Below are positions 49,367-59,047 of a stretch of DNA of 64,000 nucleotides, piece by piece (the stretch's first letter is position 1; each line of letters starts with the position of its first letter). Where the stretch lies: assembly GCA_011526105.1 (NCBI GenBank), contig WYAZ01000084.1, positions 1-64,000 of the forward strand, in the 5' to 3' direction. Position numbers and translations under genes: made by a program. Source of the DNA: Deltaproteobacteria bacterium (GTDB lineage Bacteria > Myxococcota > Kuafuiibacteriia > Kuafuiibacteriales > Kuafuiibacteriaceae). The notes beneath the pieces were generated by a model that did not search any database, was not told where the DNA came from, and saw nothing but the letters and a program-made list of their open reading frames with translations.

Positions 49367-51382
49367 TTGGCGGACGAGGAGGAACCTAGCTTCAGTCTCC
49401 TCGGTCGAGCGGTGCTTTCGGGTCTGCCGGATCTCAAGTTTCGGTTGAGCTTCGACGGGACCATTCTCGAGTACGTCCCCGGCTCGGACGATCTCCTGCT
49501 CATGCCGCCAGAGAGCTTCCTCGGGCACTGCTTCTCGGACATCTTGCCTGGGCCCGCCGCCGACCGCATCTCCCCTCGCCTCGCGGAGCTCCGCCGCACA
49601 GGCAAACTCCAGACCTTCGACTACCAGCTCGAGCTTCCCCAGGGCCTGCGAGACTTCGAGGCGCGTCTGTTTCGGATCAGTGACGAGCAGGCGGTGATCT
49701 TCGTGCGAGACGTCAGCGCCCAGCGAGAGGCCGGCCGAGAACTCACGCGCTTTCGAACCATCTTGGATGCCACGCCCGACTTTGTGGGTTCCGCCACGCC
49801 CGCCGGGCGAGTCACCTACGTCAATGCCACTGGACGGCGCATGGTGGGCTTTAGTTCGGAGGAAGATCTCAGCCAACGCGGGATTGACGAGTTCCATCCT
49901 CCGAGCACGAACGAGTTCATGCGTCGAGAGATCATTCCCACCGCAATCGCCACCGGCTCATGGACGGGTGAAGCCGAGTTCCTGCATCGAGACGGGACGT
50001 GTATCCCTGTCTGGATGGTTCTGCTCGCGCACCGCGGACCCACCGGGGAGATCGACTTCCTCTCCACCATCTCTCGTGACCTGCGCGAGAAGAAACGCGC
50101 CGAGGAGCGCGAGCGAGAGATCATCGCGGCCCAAGCCCTGGCGGAGGCGGAGCGCGGCAAGTCGGCTCAGCTCGAGCGAGCGCTCAGCGACCTGAAGCAC
50201 GCCCACGAGGAGCTGAAGTCCGCGCAGGATCAGCTCCGGCAGTCTTCGACCCTCGCCGCCGTGGGCCAGCTCGCAGGCGGGGTGGCCCACGACTTCAACA
50301 ACCTGCTCTCGGTGATCTCCGGTTTCATCACGCTCGCCATCGATGGACTCCCCGACGAGCATGCAGCCCGAGACGATCTCGAGGAGGCCCGACTGGCGGC
50401 TGGACGCGCGGCCAAGCTCACCCAGCAGTTGCTCGCGTTCAGCCGTAAGAAGCCTGTGCGACCGGAGGTCATGCAGCTCAGCGAGATCGTGAACGAGATG
50501 AGCCATCTGCTCGGTCGATCCCTCGGAGAGGACATCCAGCTCGAGACGAGCAGCGAGAGCGCCCTCATGAACGTGCGCATCGATCGCAGCCAGATCGAGC
50601 AGGTCCTCCTCAACCTCGCGGTCAACGCGCGAGACGCCATGCCCAAGGGCGGTCAGCTCCGTATCGAGCTCAGAAACGTCGACCTGAGCACTCCAGTGCC
50701 CGCGCACGGCCTCCGCGCGGGGCGGCACGTCCAGCTCATCGTGAGCGACACCGGCACCGGAATGAGCCCCGAGGTCGCCGAGCGCGCCTTCGAGCCGTTC
50801 TTCACCACGAAAGAGGTCGGTAAAGGCACCGGCATGGGACTCGCGATGGTCTTCGGGGTCATCAAGCAGGCCGGCGGCGAAGTGTTCATCGATACCGCGC
50901 CCGGTCGTGGGACTTCGGTACGGATCTATCTCCCAGAGGCAGTGGGAGCCCGGGATGAGGCCGACGCCAACCCACCCCCTTCGACAACCAGGGGTCCCGC
51001 CCGAGTCAGGATCTTGCTCGTGGAGGACGATCCCTCGGTGCGCGAGGTGACCCGTCGAATCCTCGTCAAGAGCGGCTACGAGGTCGTCGCGGCCGGCGGC
51101 GGGCGGGAGGCCCTGGCTTTGCTCGCCCTGACCATCGACGTCCAGCTCCTGCTCACCGACGTCGTGATGCCGGGCATGTCGGGCGTCGAGCTCGCCGAAA
51201 GGGTCCAGATCATCGCGCCGGGGGTTCGAGTGGTCTACATGTCCGGCTATCCGGAGCGCGGCACCGAGCATCACCTGCTGCTTCAGCGAGACGTACACTA
51301 CATCGCCAAGCCGTTCTCAGAGGCCGAGCTCCTCGCGGCCCTCTCGCTCGCGTCGAGCAGCGTTCCTTCCCCGGCAGACTAG
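49367..51382 (+). CDS. PAS hybrid histidine kinase with C-terminal receiver
   Basis: 671 aa, soluble. TTG start with GGAGG 4 nt upstream; a stop at 49334-49336 excludes longer starts. Two PAS domains (~15-115, ~125-245), a coiled coil (~245-300), HisKA with phospho-His308 (GGVAHDFNNLLS), HATPase with NLAVNARDAMPKGG, DTGTGMS and GKGTGMGLAMV, then a receiver domain with VEDDPSV, phospho-Asp598 (LLTDVVMPGMSG) and the Lys in YIAKPF. The stop codon TAG is formed by the edge of element B. The signal and target are unknown; there is no neighbouring output regulator. Confidence 0.93.
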   Translation: MADEEEPSFSLLGRAVLSGLPDLKFRLSFDGTILEYVPGSDDLLLMPPESFLGHCFSDILPGPAADRISPRLAELRRTGKLQTFDYQLELPQGLRDFEARLFRISDEQAVIFVRDVSAQREAGRELTRFRTILDATPDFVGSATPAGRVTYVNATGRRMVGFSSEEDLSQRGIDEFHPPSTNEFMRREIIPTAIATGSWTGEAEFLHRDGTCIPVWMVLLAHRGPTGEIDFLSTISRDLREKKRAEEREREIIAAQALAEAERGKSAQLERALSDLKHAHEELKSAQDQLRQSSTLAAVGQLAGGVAHDFNNLLSVISGFITLAIDGLPDEHAARDDLEEARLAAGRAAKLTQQLLAFSRKKPVRPEVMQLSEIVNEMSHLLGRSLGEDIQLETSSESALMNVRIDRSQIEQVLLNLAVNARDAMPKGGQLRIELRNVDLSTPVPAHGLRAGRHVQLIVSDTGTGMSPEVAERAFEPFFTTKEVGKGTGMGLAMVFGVIKQAGGEVFIDTAPGRGTSVRIYLPEAVGARDEADANPPPSTTRGPARVRILLVEDDPSVREVTRRILVKSGYEVVAAGGGREALALLALTIDVQLLLTDVVMPGMSGVELAERVQIIAPGVRVVYMSGYPERGTEHHLLLQRDVHYIAKPFSEAELLAALSLASSSVPSPAD

Positions 51383-51544
51383 AGCTCATCTCGAAACCCC
51401 TGACCGAGCGAGACGGCCGAGGCGCGAGGTGCGCAAGGCGGGCCGACGAACGCGCTATCCTGCGATAACGCGAGGAGGTCCAACACCGCGCACCGACGCG
51501 CATCGGCCGAAATCGCGACCGAAGGGGTCTCGAGATGAGCTCTA
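51380..51544 (+). mobile_element. Element B, MITE-like copy
   Basis: The 161-bp body (51382-51542) has terminal inverted repeats: gagctcatctcgaaacccct at the left and its reverse complement with one mismatch at the right (51523-51542). TA flanks both sides (51380-51381, 51543-51544). It has no coding capacity and no transposase, and it is unrelated in sequence to element A. Its left edge gives the kinase its TAG stop. Confidence 0.8.
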
Positions 51545-51560
51545 ATGCTAGACTCCGGCG

Positions 51561-52205
51561 GTGCTCAAAGGCCTCACTCGAACTTCTCTCGCCTTGCTCC
51601 TCTTCGCTTGTGATGACGCGCTGCCCCCCACGGTCGGGGACCTAGGACCGTCGGAGCTCGGACCGGACGCAGAGCCGGACGCAGGTCTCGATGCCGGCAC
51701 TCGGGACAGCGAGGCCGGCGACTCGGAGATCCCGGGTCCCAAGAAGCGCGTCTTCGTCACGAGTTCTCGCTTCAACGGGAACCTCGGCGGGATCCTCGGC
51801 GGTGATGCGAAGTGTGAGACCGAGGCGCAAGCTGCGCAGCTCGGGGGTCGCTGGAAGGCTTGGATCTCGACCCCGGCCGAAAACGCGCTGCAGCGGATGG
51901 CGGACGTGGGTCCTTGGGTCCTCGTGGATGGGCGCACGCAGGTCTTCGTGAGCCGGGCGGCGATGATCGATGCCCCCGAGAACGCCATTCGATCCGGCGC
52001 GAGCGGCGATCCCGTCAACACCCGGGTGTGGACCGGCACGATCCAGGACGGCACCGCGAGCGGGCATACGTGTCAGAGCTGGACCAGCGGTTTCCCTGCC
52101 GACTTCGCAGAGCAAGGTGCAAGCAGCGCACAGGATGTCGGCTGGACGAGCACCTCCACCGAGACGTGTGCCGGCTCGGCGGCCCTATATTGCTTCGAGC
52201 AATAG
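51561..52205 (+). CDS. DUF1554-like lipoprotein
   Basis: 214 aa, GTG start, signal ending LALLLFAC, then an acidic Asp/Ala-rich linker (PDAEPDAGLDAGTRDSEAGD). The folded domain begins RVFVTSSRFNGNLGGILGGDAKCETEAQAAQLGGRWKAW and ends HTCQSWTSG...CAGSAALYCFEQ, as in DUF1554 C-type-lectin-like domains with paired Cys. It is exposed and lipid-anchored; the ligand is unknown. Its stop TAG coincides with a solo end of element B. Confidence 0.8.
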   Translation: MLKGLTRTSLALLLFACDDALPPTVGDLGPSELGPDAEPDAGLDAGTRDSEAGDSEIPGPKKRVFVTSSRFNGNLGGILGGDAKCETEAQAAQLGGRWKAWISTPAENALQRMADVGPWVLVDGRTQVFVSRAAMIDAPENAIRSGASGDPVNTRVWTGTIQDGTASGHTCQSWTSGFPADFAEQGASSAQDVGWTSTSTETCAGSAALYCFEQ

Positions 52206-52233
52206 AGCTCATCTCGAGGCCCCTGCCCGAGCG
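52203..52233 (+). repeat. Solo end of element B
   Basis: TA at 52203-52204 followed by gagctcatctcgaggcccct and ten more bases matches the left end of element B at 26 of 29 positions. No partner end follows. The TA plus G forms the stop codon of the preceding gene. Confidence 0.7.
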
Positions 52234-52316
52234 GTGCGACCTCCGCCCACCCCTCTTAATCGCCGCGGCGGTGGCCTGGAACCGGTTTGAGGCTATGCTA
52301 TCCGCGGCCACTTCCG

Positions 52317-53519
52317 ATGTATCCACAGACGCTTAGACTGACACTCCTCGCCACCCTGGTCGTGGTGGCTCAGCCTGCCTTCGCGGGCGATCCGGAACCC
52401 GGACCACCACCCAGCGCCGGCAAGGTGTGTTGGTACGCGCCCAAGAACACCAGCGCGAACGACCGAACCCGGCTCACCGCGGCGCTCACGGAAGCGATGG
52501 CGGCGACGAAGCCTTCGCACGCGGACGTGGGGCTGGAGCGCGTGACATCCAAGGCACGCGCAAGCTCGGTCGACTGCATCGCCTCGATCGATGTCACGAA
52601 GAAGAAGGACTACTCGCGAAACAAGGAGCTGCTCTTCAGCTTCACGAAGGCCGGCGAGGCCACGCCGCTGCTCGAACGTGCGGTGGTCCTCGACATGCGC
52701 AAGGCCGAGTCCGCCATGCTCACCGAGCTGTGGAACGAGCTGTGGCCGCTCCTCGCGCCGGCACCACCACCACCACCACCACCTCCGCCTGTCGCGGAGA
52801 CTCCGTTCGTGGACGAGGAGCTCGAGGCCGTTCAAGCGCAGGAGAACGCGCCGAAGCCAGAAGGACCACCTCGTGGCCCGCTCGTCTCGGTGCTTGCGGA
52901 CCTTGGCTTGTTTGGTCGCAGTCTCGGCGACTTGGCGCCCGGACGCCCTGTCGACCAGTCCGGAGTGCTCTCGCTCGGCGTGAGCGCGGTGCTCCACGCG
53001 GCGGAGATCTTCCGAATCGCGGAGAAGCACGACATCGACGTGGACGTTGCGTACGCGTACCACATGCTGCGCGCTCCCGAGGGTTCAGGGGTGAGCGTCA
53101 ACGCCGATCGCTTCAACGTCGGCGGCGCCTATCGCTTCCAGCTCCCGGGTGAACATCTGCCTCGTGTCGGCGCCTTGGGTGGTTACGAGCTGCTTCGAAA
53201 CGAACTCGACCAAGGCGCGGGGGCCTACTCGGTTCGGTATGGCGTGCTTCGGCTCGGGCTGTCGCTCGTGCAGCGTGTTCCGCTCGACGAGGGGCTCGCG
53301 CTTCGCGGGTTCCTCGAGGCCGCGCTGCGCATCACGCCCTCCGCAGAATTGGCCGACACCTCGCCCGGCTTCGACATCGGGGGAGGCGTCGGCCTTCACA
53401 TGAATCGGCTGCTCGTTCGCGCGCGCGTTCGCTACGCGCAGCAATCGGTCGAAGCGGGTGGATCGAGCTTCTCCGACGGCTTCTTCGACCTCGACCTCGG
53501 GATTGGGTTCCAGCTATGA
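52317..53519 (+). CDS. Secreted protein with C-terminal beta-barrel-like domain
   Basis: 400 aa from the ATG at 52317; signal peptide LLATLVVVAQPAFAG. N-terminal domain (~30-145) with two Cys, then a run of about ten Pro, then a C-terminal domain of alternating amphipathic strands (ALGGYELLRNELDQGAGAY, GVLRLGLSLVQRVP, FLEAALRITPS, DGFFDLDLGIGFQL) ending in an aromatic-type C-terminus, as outer-membrane beta-barrels do. It is followed, with a 4-nt overlap, by the giant MopE-repeat gene and may help to anchor or export it (inference). Confidence 0.75.
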   Translation: MYPQTLRLTLLATLVVVAQPAFAGDPEPGPPPSAGKVCWYAPKNTSANDRTRLTAALTEAMAATKPSHADVGLERVTSKARASSVDCIASIDVTKKKDYSRNKELLFSFTKAGEATPLLERAVVLDMRKAESAMLTELWNELWPLLAPAPPPPPPPPPVAETPFVDEELEAVQAQENAPKPEGPPRGPLVSVLADLGLFGRSLGDLAPGRPVDQSGVLSLGVSAVLHAAEIFRIAEKHDIDVDVAYAYHMLRAPEGSGVSVNADRFNVGGAYRFQLPGEHLPRVGALGGYELLRNELDQGAGAYSVRYGVLRLGLSLVQRVPLDEGLALRGFLEAALRITPSAELADTSPGFDIGGGVGLHMNRLLVRARVRYAQQSVEAGGSSFSDGFFDLDLGIGFQL

Positions 53520-56500
53520 AGATACTCCACGTCCTCCTCACCGCCGCGGCTTGTGTCCTTCTGCCGAAGCTCGCGTTCGCCCAATGCGACGACCGGGATC
53601 TCGACGGTGATGGCTTCTCCTGCCTCGCCGGCGACTGCAACGACAACGACAACACCGTGTATCCCAGCGCACCGGAGCTGTGTGATGGCAAGGACAACGA
53701 CTGCAACAACGTGCGGGACGATCGCCCCGATGGCGACGGCGACGGCGTCAACCTCTGCCAGGGGGACTGCGACGACAACAACCCGAACCGCTACCCCGGA
53801 AACACCGAGGTCTGCGACGGCGTCGACAACGACTGCAACGCCGGTACCCAGGACGCGACCATTTCTCGCGCCTGCTACCAGGGACCGCCCGGCACCCAGA
53901 ACGTGGGCCTATGTCGAGGCGGCACCGAGCTCTGTAACGCCCCCGGCGGCTGGTCGGGCACCTGCGGCGGACAGATCCTGCCCACAGCTGAGCAGTGCGA
54001 CAATCAGGACCACGACTGCAACGGCGCCAACCTCAACGGCTTCGCCAACGCCGACAACGACCCGGTCTACGCCTGCCAAGGCGACTGCGACGACAACAAC
54101 CCGAACCGCTACCCCGGGAACACCGAGGTCTGCGACGGCGTCGACAACGACTGCAACCCAGCCACCCTCGACACGAGCCTGACCCGCTCCTGCTACACCG
54201 GACCCGGCGGCACCGTGAACGTGGGCGTCTGCCGGGCCGGCACCGAGACCTGCAGCGGCGCGTCGGGCTGGTCGGGCACCTGCAACGGACAGATCTTGCC
54301 CACGACCGACGGGTGCGAGCCGGCCGACCTCGACTGCGACGGCATCGCCCTGGAGGGACCGGACGCCGACGGCGACGGGAGCAACGCCTGCGTCGACTGC
54401 GACGACAACAACCCGAACCGAAGGCCGGGCGCTACGGAGGTCTGCGACGGACAGGACAACGACTGCGATGCCTTCGTGGATGAGCGCAACAACAACGGCG
54501 ATCCCATTCAGCGAAGCTGCTACACCGGACCGCCCGGCACCCAGAACGTGGGCCTCTGCCGAGCCGGTAATGAGCTCTGCAACGTCCCCGGGGTCGGTTG
54601 GTCCGGCGTCTGCGGCGGCCAGGTGCTGCCGACGCCCGAGCAGTGTGATCAGGTCGACCACGACTGCACCGGCGGCAACTTCAACGGCTTTCAGAACCTA
54701 GACGGTGACCCGGTCCCCCTCTGCATGGGTGACTGCGACGACAACGACCCGAACAACTACCCCGGTAACACCGAGATCTGCGATGGCCGCGACAACAACT
54801 GCATCAACGGCGCGGACGAGAACTTCGACAACGACGGCGACGGCTGGACCACCTGCGGCGGGGACTGCAACGACAACGATCCCGGCACCTACCCCGGCGC
54901 CCCCGAGATCTGCGACGGTCGCGATAACGACTGCGACACCTTCACCGACGAGGACTTCCCGGACGTCGACATGGACGGATTCCGCCCCTGCGGTCCGAAC
55001 CCGGACTGCAACGACAACGACAACACGGTGTTCCCCGGTGCGGTCGAGCAGTGCGACAACAAGGATAACGACTGCGACGCCTTGGTCGACGAACGCAACA
55101 ACGCCGGCGATCCCATGCGCAGGCGCTGCTACACCGGCCCGGCCGGGACCGCCGACATCGGGACGTGTCGCTTGGGCTGGGAGTACTGCGTCGTCGGCGT
55201 ATTCAACGGCACCTGCGCGGAGCAGGTCGTGCCGAGGACCGAACAGTGCGACGGCCAGGACGACGACTGCGATGGTCGCCGCGATGAGGACTTCGATCTC
55301 GATGGGGACGGCTTCACTTCCTGCGAGAACCCGGTCGACTGCAACGACGGGGACGCGACTCAGTTCCCCGGCAACCCCGAGCTCTGCGATGGCAAGGACA
55401 ACGACTGCGACAACCTGACGGATGAGGCGGTAAACGGTACCCCGCTCAGACAAACCTGCTACACCGGGCCCGTCAACACCTCAGGGGTGGGGCTGTGCCG
55501 CTCCGGCTACCACGCATGCAACGGGGCCGCTGGCTACGACACCTCGAGCTGCATCGATCAGATCGTACCCACAACCGACATCTGCGACGGAGACGACAAC
55601 AACTGCGATGGAACGGTCGATGAGACCTTCGACGTCGACGGAGACGGCTTCACTTCCTGCGGCGGCGATTGCGATGACAACAACCGGGCGGTGCACCCAG
55701 ACGCGCTCGAGGTCTGCAACAACGTCGATGACGACTGCGACACCATCGTGGACGGCACAGAGACGCTCTGCTACGAGGGACCGGTCGGCACCGCGACGGT
55801 CGGCCTCTGCCGGCCGGGCACCGCGCTATGTGTCAACGGTCAGCCTCAGGGGGCCTGCAACGACCAGGTCGTCCCGGTCGCGGAGGTCTGCGACTTCGAG
55901 GACAATGACTGCGACGGCGACATCGACGAGGACTTCGACCAAGACGCGGACGGGGTGGCCGAGTGTGCTGGCGACTGCGACGACAACAACCCTTTCAAGT
56001 CGCCCAACGTGCCCGAGCGCTGCGACTGTGACGACAACAACTGCAACGGAGAGGACGACGAGGATGGCTTCGGCGGGAGTGTGTGTGAGTTCGGCGCCTG
56101 TCACGACTTCGACGGAGACGGCTTCACGAACTGCGAGGGCGACTGCAACGATCGCAACTCGACCGCCTTCCCGGGAGCTGCGGAGGTCTGCGGCGACCAA
56201 ATCGACAACGACTGCGACGGACTCACGGATGAAGACACAGACGAGGACAACGATGGCTTCACCGTCTGCGGCGGCGACTGCGACGACCGCTTTGCGCAGA
56301 TCAACCCCGCCGCGGCCGAGGTCTGCGACGCCTTCGACAACAACTGCAACGACCAGGTCGACGAGGGCTTCGACCTCGACGGGGACTTCGCGACGGTCTG
56401 CGCCGGAGACTGTGACGACACCAATCCGAACATCAGCCCGTTCCGCCGAGAGATCTGTGGGGACAACCTCGACAACGACTGTGATGGCACCGTAGACAAC

Positions 56501-59005
56501 GACACCGACCTGGACGGTGACGGGTTCACCACCTGCGACGGCGATTGCAACGACTACAACTCCGCGGTGTACCCGGGTGCACCCGAAGTCTGCGACGGTC
56601 ACGACAACGACTGCAACGGCCGAGTGGATGAAGGCTTCGACGTCGACCGCGACACCTTCGCCACCTGCTTCGGAGACTGCAACGACGCAGACCCCGCCAT
56701 CCACCCGTTTGCCCCCGAGGTCGTGGACGGCCAGGACAATAACTGCAACGGCGCCACCGACGAAGGTCAGGACGACAACGACGGCGACGGCTTCAGCTAC
56801 CTGTGCGGCGACTGCAACGACAACAACCCGGACATCAGCCCGCAGACTGTTGAGCTCTGCGACGGCCGCGACAACGACTGCGACGGCGTCATCGACCGAG
56901 ATCCGACTGGGGCATCGGTTTGTGCGGCCTGCAACGACGTGGACCTCGATGGGGTGACCGACTGCGACGGCGACTGCGACGACACCGACCCTGAGGTCGC
57001 GCCCGGTCGGCGCGAGGTCTGCGATGGCAAGGACAACACCTGCGATGACCGCGTCGACTTCGATATCATCACTCAAACCAACGTGTGCATCGGAACCGGA
57101 GACGCGGGCACGGCGCCGGATGTGAGCGGCGGGTTCGATGCCGCGAGCACCGGCACCGACAGCGGCATCCCCGGCGGCGAGGGCGTGGACCTGGGACTTC
57201 CACCGGAGCTGAATTCGCTCGCGCTGAGCTGCGGCTGCTCCACCTCTGGCTCTGAAAGATCGCGCCACGGACCGTGGACCGGCCTCTTGCTGCTCGTGTG
57301 CGGGCTCGGGCTCTTCCGCGGTCGGAGACGCACCTGGACATGGTTGGCATGGGGCACGGTGATGCTGCTTTCGCTTGGCGGCTGTACCTCCGTCGACTTT
57401 GCCTCGCAGGACTCGGGCGTGAACTCAGACGCGAGCGACGCCTCGACGGGGCCGGTCGACGCAGGGCGCGACTCGGGCGTGGACCTGGGCACCGACACCG
57501 GCGTGGTCATCCCCGATGCCGGTCCGGTGGATCTCGGTCCGTTCACCGAGGGCGCTTGTCGTCTGCAGGACGAGTCCAAGATCCGTCTCGAGACTCTCCC
57601 GATGTCCAGCTTCATGCTCGCGGTTCACCGGGAGTTCAGCTCTGGGGTCGTCACCGGGATCGAGGCGCTGACCCTGGACGATCCGTCGCGCAGTCTTCGA
57701 GCGCTCGCGATGTCCACCAGCCTTCCCCTCGGGATTGACGCGAGTGATCCCTTGGCGGCCTCGAAGATCATCGACGGAGTGCTCGACGCGGTCTTTCTGA
57801 CCGGCATCCCGGGCGTTCAGGGCGTGGCGACGCGCGTCGATGAGACCTCCCGACAGAGCTTCTTTCACGAGGGCCGCCCGGCGGCTCGAACACTTCGTCG
57901 CGTCACGATGTCGAACGTCGTGCTCCCGAGCATGGTCCGAAACGGCTTGATCGCCGGACTAGGGAACGTACCCCTTCGAAACCTCGGAGGGCTTCCTGCG
58001 CCGGACACGACCGAGGTCGCCGAAGAGCTGCTCGTCGCCGCCTACGTCGAGATCGACCCCAACACCCCGCCGAGCGCATCCATCGTCGTCGCCCTTGGGC
58101 CGCTGGCGGCGAGCCCATCGATCGCCACGAGGCTCAACGACCTCACGAACGGAACCCACGTCGCGCCTCCGGGCTCGGTGCTGGAGCTTCGGTGCGAAAC
58201 CTCGACCGCTTCCGCCCTGAGGGTCGACTTCCTCTGGGTCGTGGACAACTCGGCTTCGATGCAGGAGGAACAACAGGCGCTCGCGGCCACCGCAGACTCC
58301 TTCTTCGACGCGCTGCAGATCTCGCAGATCGACTTTCGACTCGGCGTGGTCACAACGGACGGCGAGACTCTTCAGGGGGGTGGGTTCACGAACGACCTCC
58401 AGGAGTTCAAAGACAACGTGAGAGTAGGCATCAACGGCAACGGCGACGAGCAGGGCCTCGAGTACGGACTCCGTGCGCTCGAGCGCACCCGAACCTCCAC
58501 CAACGAGGACCAAAGGCTGCGCGACGGTGCCGTTCCCGTCGTCATCTTCTTCTCGGACGAGGACGCGGTCATGCTGAGACCGTTCAGCGAGTATGTGGAC
58601 GCGTATCGTCAGCAGGGGGCACTCAGCTTCGCCATCGTCGGGCCTCGGCCGCGAGGCTGCCGGGCGATCGGGCGCGGCGTCGCACGCGTGGGGGAGCGCT
58701 ACATCCGAGCGGCCGAGGAGCTCGGGGGCACGAGCGCGTCGATCTGCTCGGAAGACTTCACGGAGCCGATCCGCGAGATCCTCATCGCGGCCGCCGGTGA
58801 GGCCTCGCAGACCCGCCTCATGAACTCCCCCATCTCGGGCTCACTCGAGGTCGCATTCCCGACCGTGCGGGTGCCGAGAAGTCGCACGGAGGGCTTCGAC
58901 TACGAGCCGAGCGCGAACTCGATCCTCTTCTTCGGGCCGGTGGCGCCGCGAGAGGGCACGCCGTTTCGGGCCACCTTCCAGGTCGTGGCCCCCTTCGTCC
59001 CCTGA
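53516..59005 (+). CDS. MopE-repeat surface protein fused to a VWA lipoprotein
   Basis: 1829 aa. Signal peptide (LLTAAACVLLPKLAFA), then 23 copies of a MopE-like module (C-D-G-x-D-N-D-C-x-G-x-x-D-E with DxDGDGF loops, metal- or calcium-binding) to ~residue 1190. At 1239-1241 is a CGC followed by a helix (GLLLLVCGLGLF) and RGRRR, a MYXO-CTERM-like tail, which normally ends a protein. Here translation continues through a second helix ending in a lipobox, LLSLGGC (Cys1290), an Asp-rich linker, and a domain with a VWA MIDAS DNSAS at 1577. There is no stop between the two halves. Possibly a precursor of two anchored products. Confidence 0.85.
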   Translation: MKILHVLLTAAACVLLPKLAFAQCDDRDLDGDGFSCLAGDCNDNDNTVYPSAPELCDGKDNDCNNVRDDRPDGDGDGVNLCQGDCDDNNPNRYPGNTEVCDGVDNDCNAGTQDATISRACYQGPPGTQNVGLCRGGTELCNAPGGWSGTCGGQILPTAEQCDNQDHDCNGANLNGFANADNDPVYACQGDCDDNNPNRYPGNTEVCDGVDNDCNPATLDTSLTRSCYTGPGGTVNVGVCRAGTETCSGASGWSGTCNGQILPTTDGCEPADLDCDGIALEGPDADGDGSNACVDCDDNNPNRRPGATEVCDGQDNDCDAFVDERNNNGDPIQRSCYTGPPGTQNVGLCRAGNELCNVPGVGWSGVCGGQVLPTPEQCDQVDHDCTGGNFNGFQNLDGDPVPLCMGDCDDNDPNNYPGNTEICDGRDNNCINGADENFDNDGDGWTTCGGDCNDNDPGTYPGAPEICDGRDNDCDTFTDEDFPDVDMDGFRPCGPNPDCNDNDNTVFPGAVEQCDNKDNDCDALVDERNNAGDPMRRRCYTGPAGTADIGTCRLGWEYCVVGVFNGTCAEQVVPRTEQCDGQDDDCDGRRDEDFDLDGDGFTSCENPVDCNDGDATQFPGNPELCDGKDNDCDNLTDEAVNGTPLRQTCYTGPVNTSGVGLCRSGYHACNGAAGYDTSSCIDQIVPTTDICDGDDNNCDGTVDETFDVDGDGFTSCGGDCDDNNRAVHPDALEVCNNVDDDCDTIVDGTETLCYEGPVGTATVGLCRPGTALCVNGQPQGACNDQVVPVAEVCDFEDNDCDGDIDEDFDQDADGVAECAGDCDDNNPFKSPNVPERCDCDDNNCNGEDDEDGFGGSVCEFGACHDFDGDGFTNCEGDCNDRNSTAFPGAAEVCGDQIDNDCDGLTDEDTDEDNDGFTVCGGDCDDRFAQINPAAAEVCDAFDNNCNDQVDEGFDLDGDFATVCAGDCDDTNPNISPFRREICGDNLDNDCDGTVDNDTDLDGDGFTTCDGDCNDYNSAVYPGAPEVCDGHDNDCNGRVDEGFDVDRDTFATCFGDCNDADPAIHPFAPEVVDGQDNNCNGATDEGQDDNDGDGFSYLCGDCNDNNPDISPQTVELCDGRDNDCDGVIDRDPTGASVCAACNDVDLDGVTDCDGDCDDTDPEVAPGRREVCDGKDNTCDDRVDFDIITQTNVCIGTGDAGTAPDVSGGFDAASTGTDSGIPGGEGVDLGLPPELNSLALSCGCSTSGSERSRHGPWTGLLLLVCGLGLFRGRRRTWTWLAWGTVMLLSLGGCTSVDFASQDSGVNSDASDASTGPVDAGRDSGVDLGTDTGVVIPDAGPVDLGPFTEGACRLQDESKIRLETLPMSSFMLAVHREFSSGVVTGIEALTLDDPSRSLRALAMSTSLPLGIDASDPLAASKIIDGVLDAVFLTGIPGVQGVATRVDETSRQSFFHEGRPAARTLRRVTMSNVVLPSMVRNGLIAGLGNVPLRNLGGLPAPDTTEVAEELLVAAYVEIDPNTPPSASIVVALGPLAASPSIATRLNDLTNGTHVAPPGSVLELRCETSTASALRVDFLWVVDNSASMQEEQQALAATADSFFDALQISQIDFRLGVVTTDGETLQGGGFTNDLQEFKDNVRVGINGNGDEQGLEYGLRALERTRTSTNEDQRLRDGAVPVVIFFSDEDAVMLRPFSEYVDAYRQQGALSFAIVGPRPRGCRAIGRGVARVGERYIRAAEELGGTSASICSEDFTEPIREILIAAAGEASQTRLMNSPISGSLEVAFPTVRVPRSRTEGFDYEPSANSILFFGPVAPREGTPFRATFQVVAPFVP

Positions 59006-59047
59006 ACTCGGCTTTGCCCCTCGCACATCCGGGCTCACCTCTCCAAG

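Noticed and set aside
53748-57100. A CRISPR-like array suggested by repeated blocks
   Set aside because: The periodicity is the coding sequence of protein modules, without constant direct repeats and unique spacers.
53553-57350. Many overlapping Thr/Ala-rich or Val-rich frames across the giant gene
   Set aside because: They are produced by the periodic GAC/AAC/TGC codons of the MopE repeats read in other frames.
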